A stretch of 17,852 bases of DNA, from contig MU621427.1 in the NCBI GenBank assembly GCA_025399215.1, positions 1-17,852 of the forward strand, read 5' to 3'. A program made the translations under genes and the position numbers. Numbering within the stretch: position 1 is the stretch's first letter; every line of letters begins with the position of its first letter. Positions 15,731 through 17,852 of this stretch are shown piece after piece. Under the pieces are notes generated by a model. The model worked only from the letters and a program-made list of their open reading frames with translations. It was not told the DNA's origin and did no database searches. This DNA comes from Globomyces pollinis-pini (lineage: Eukaryota; Chytridiomycota; Chytridiomycetes; Rhizophydiales; Globomycetaceae).

Positions 15731-16792
15731 ATGCCAATACCACTTTTGATTGCTGTCACTATTGGAGGTGGATGTTTCTTTGCTGGTGTTAATATCGCAT
15801 TAATTCAAATGACCTTAAAGGAATATGGATTCAATTTTAATCTTAAAAACGATACTGATAGACAAACTGTACTATGTTTGGTTTTGTTTATTGGTGCTAT
15901 TACATCCATGGTTTTGTATCCACTGAATGATGAAGGATCCCAAATTACTTGGATTAATATTTTGGTGGTAACGTTACTATTCAGTGTACAATATGGACTT
16001 GTCATCATCAATCACAATACCATTTTTAGGTTTAGTGCTGCCTATCCAGAAAACAAATTCTTTCAATTCATTTTACGTCATTATGGATTCTTGTATATCA
16101 TACCAATTTTTACAATGATACCGATTTATTTGGCAGGATATTATACCATCCCATCCAATGTCACTCTCAACAAACATTTTTTCAATATGCAAGTATTTAA
16201 ACCAATGAATATTGCGTTGGTTTTAATAACAGAATTATTGGCTGTGATTACAGATATACGATTGTTGGTTAGAGTAGGGGAAGTTACTGATAGAACAAAT
16301 TTAAAGAATTCATCAATACAACCTAAAGGATTTAAACGAAATTGGAAAAAGTTTCAGAAGTATTCTCGAGCAGATTTATGGAGAGATTATTATGTCATTT
16401 GGGGATTATTGGTTATCGACATCAGTTTAAAAATCGCTATTGCAAGTGGTGTAAAGATCATTTTCGATAGTGCCGTTTCTATTACAACGATGATTATGCG
16501 AGGAAGATTCAATTTACGATATACTTCTTTATTGAAATATATGCTGGAAAACCCAAAGCTTAAACCCACAAATGTGACTTATACTGTTCCATTACAACAT
16601 GCTCAATACGAACGTACCCATCAAAGTTCAGCGACATTACCAGCAGATACAGTTGGATTTTCTAATGTTTTGGATTCTTTCATGTTTGATGAAAGTGCTC
16701 AGTTTGGAATGAAACAGTTTAATCCATTAGATTCTTCAATTGCTGATGAGAGTCTTAAAGCAAGTGAAAATTCTCTCTTACCAAACAAATAG
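15731..16792 (+). CDS. Seven-helix membrane protein (paralog C)
   Basis: The single exon codes 353 residues. Predicted membrane helices are at about 4-26, 46-65, 73-95, 117-138, 158-178, 219-238 and 241-256. The loop between helices 5 and 6 (about 179-218) is rich in Lys/Arg, and an NVT sequon lies in the loop after helix 4 (residue 143). By the positive-inside rule this places the N-terminus outside and the tail of about 97 residues in the cytosol. Conserved blocks: NDTDRQTVLC, GLVIINHNTIFRF, PIFTMIPIYLAGY, FKPMNIALV, FDSAVSITTMIMRGRF. The tail has GFSNVLDSFMF and FGMKQFNPLD. It is closest to paralog B, indicating recent tandem duplication. Sensing of an extracellular ligand is a topology-based guess. 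Confidence 0.86.
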   Translation: MPIPLLIAVTIGGGCFFAGVNIALIQMTLKEYGFNFNLKNDTDRQTVLCLVLFIGAITSMVLYPLNDEGSQITWINILVVTLLFSVQYGLVIINHNTIFRFSAAYPENKFFQFILRHYGFLYIIPIFTMIPIYLAGYYTIPSNVTLNKHFFNMQVFKPMNIALVLITELLAVITDIRLLVRVGEVTDRTNLKNSSIQPKGFKRNWKKFQKYSRADLWRDYYVIWGLLVIDISLKIAIASGVKIIFDSAVSITTMIMRGRFNLRYTSLLKYMLENPKLKPTNVTYTVPLQHAQYERTHQSSATLPADTVGFSNVLDSFMFDESAQFGMKQFNPLDSSIADESLKASENSLLPNK

Positions 16793-17709
16793 CGATTATT
16801 GTCATTTACTACTTCCTATCTACAATATAATCTTAATTACCCTATGTTATATTACTTTAATAATTTGGTTGCATGTACAAACGTAAAAAACACCTAAGTA
16901 ATAAGAGTGCAATTTATTCTAAAAACTCATACAGTATAGAAGTATAGACCAATATTACAATTCGTTTTCTGGCAAAAATGGCAACACACTAAAGAAATGC
17001 ACAAGGCCAAATACCTTCCTCCAATCCAGATCAGTCGCTTTAAAAGGCTGTTTCACTAACTGCTCAGGGAGTTTTCGAGATATTGAACTTGGATGGATCA
17101 TATGTTAGGTTTGATTCAAATTGGTAGAAAGAAAAGTCGATCCGTTCTGTTGATTTTTTAGGAACAACAGAGGGATCAACTCTTGATTATGCAAAAGTTT
17201 GGCCAGTTTAATAGGAGCATTTTCAAAATCACAGTGGATCTACTCTTCAATCATGTAGTACCATGCATTGTAAAACGACTGATCTGGATTGAGTCTGGGA
17301 TGGTAAATTGGCCTCTAAATTATTCTTGTGTACATTTCTTTGGTTGTTGCCAACGTTTTGATTCTTTATATAGTTCCGTTTCTTTTAGCAGTGTCGGTTT
17401 TTGTTGGTTGATTTGAAGCGCCTTCTGAGTCATATAGGAACAAGCTACCATTAAACATATTATCATTGCGCAATCGAAAACGCAACGGTTAGGTAAAATA
17501 TCCAGTCACTTGATTTTCATTTCCTTAACGATGGATCATTTAGTTGTTTCCATTATAATTAGTCAGTGTAGTCTACCATTATGGCCCTAACGTCTAGTGA
17601 TGGATTCATTCTCCTGGATATTCTATTACTGGGGTTCCTGCATAATATACCAATGGAACCAAGCATTTCTATGGGAAGAGATTGAAAAAAATTCCCCAAC
17701 AATTTTCAA
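16793..17709. other. Intergenic region with a gene relic
   Basis: The 917-base gap lies between paralog C and the F-box gene. Its centre holds coding-like minus-strand sequence with stops, listed separately. The last 200 bases before 17710 would be the F-box promoter. The plus-strand open frame at 17183-17416 is the antisense of the relic and is not called. Confidence 0.4.
16955..17451 (-). pseudogene. Decayed gene of unknown family
   Basis: On the minus strand a 43-codon frame from ATG 17451 (MTQKALQINQQKP, KETELYKESKRW) stops at 17320. One other frame then continues for about 370 bases with three internal stops: PIYHPRLNPDQSFYNAWYY, then FENAPIKLAKLLHNQELIP, then RKLPEQLVKQPF and DLDWRKVFGLVHFF, ending ENEL at TAA 16955. 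The segments between stops read like ordinary protein and stay in one frame, unlike random DNA. No GT-AG segment of intron-like form removes the stops. I do not recognise the family. A pseudogene is the simplest reading; the first ATG frame could alternatively be a real small gene. Confidence 0.35.
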
Positions 17710-17852
17710 ATGACCAGCACTCTGGATACTAATTCAAGCCAAAGAGAGGCAGAGAATGTGGAATTGGATACAGTTAAGAGTTCATTTCCATTAAGCGACT
17801 TGGAGAAGCTTCCACAGGAATTGATTTACCAAATTACTGGATACTTGAACCT
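17710..17852 (+). CDS. F-box protein, 5' end only
   Basis: The ATG at 17710 opens a frame that runs off the window end (47 codons visible). After a polar, acidic leader of about 30 residues (MTSTLDTNSSQREAENVELD) comes LEKLPQELIYQITGYLN, which matches the start of an F-box (LPxELxxxIxxYL). F-box proteins are substrate adaptors of SCF ubiquitin ligases through Skp1. What it recognises depends on the C-terminal part, which is outside the window. Whether introns follow cannot be seen. Confidence 0.75.
   Translation, partial: MTSTLDTNSSQREAENVELDTVKSSFPLSDLEKLPQELIYQITGYLN

Noticed and set aside
12697..16792. CTG decoded as serine, as in some yeast clades
   Set aside because: CTG occurs at MNLALI of the 12697 gene where the 14016 paralog uses TTA, and at a Leu position of the phosphatase C-terminal helix, so the standard code fits.
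17183..17416. 77-codon plus-strand frame
   Set aside because: It is antisense to the more protein-like relic on the minus strand and has no family features.
1..17852. Mobile elements, CRISPR arrays, tRNA or rRNA genes
   Set aside because: I saw no transposase or reverse transcriptase motifs, terminal repeats, spaced direct repeats, or tRNA-like promoter boxes with a matching cloverleaf.

Overview
The window is nuclear DNA of a fungus, most likely an ascomycete yeast. It carries a GPI-anchored fasciclin-domain protein, a DFG5/DCW1-type GH76 cell-wall enzyme, a rhodanese plus dual-specificity phosphatase, an F-box protein, and one classical yeast intron with GTATGT at the donor and TACTAAC at the branch site. 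The DNA is AT-rich. CTG is read as leucine: CTG codons fall where paralogs or the protein family have Leu. I cannot name the species.

The most striking feature is splicing. Five genes are each broken into several reading frames, and every break is repaired exactly by removing a GTA...AG segment of only 25-32 nt. I count 15 such mini-introns: one in the GH76 gene, four in the phosphatase, one in an unrecognised gene at 4957, and four and five in two MFS transporter paralogs. The paralogs share four intron positions, with internal exons of 116 and 112 nt in both. One paralog has a fifth intron that leaves a 5-nt microexon. The other has a 27-nt intron with no stop and no frame change, which looks like coding sequence. 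The phosphatase also holds a conventional 163-nt intron, so two size classes coexist.

Layout: 1-486 (+) 3' end of a FAS1 protein gene; 1230-2595 (-) GH76; 3186-4581 (-) phosphatase with six exons; 4957-5681 (+) unrecognised two-exon gene; 5939-7282 (+) Sel1/TPR-like repeat protein; 7322-9087 (-) MFS transporter A, five exons; 9264-10346 (-) divergent seven-helix membrane protein; 10408-10710 degraded coding-like DNA; 10877-12339 (-) MFS transporter B, six exons; 12697-13761, 14016-15209 and 15731-16792 (+) three tandem seven-helix paralogs; 16955-17451 (-) a decayed gene; 17710 onward (+) the start of an F-box protein gene.

From 7.3 to 16.8 kb lies an accessory-looking cluster in which two related transporters are interleaved with four members of one seven-helix family. 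That family has a GPCR-like predicted topology and a conserved cytoplasmic tail ending in an FNPLD motif. A link between transport and sensing is a reasonable inference, but the sequence alone does not prove it.
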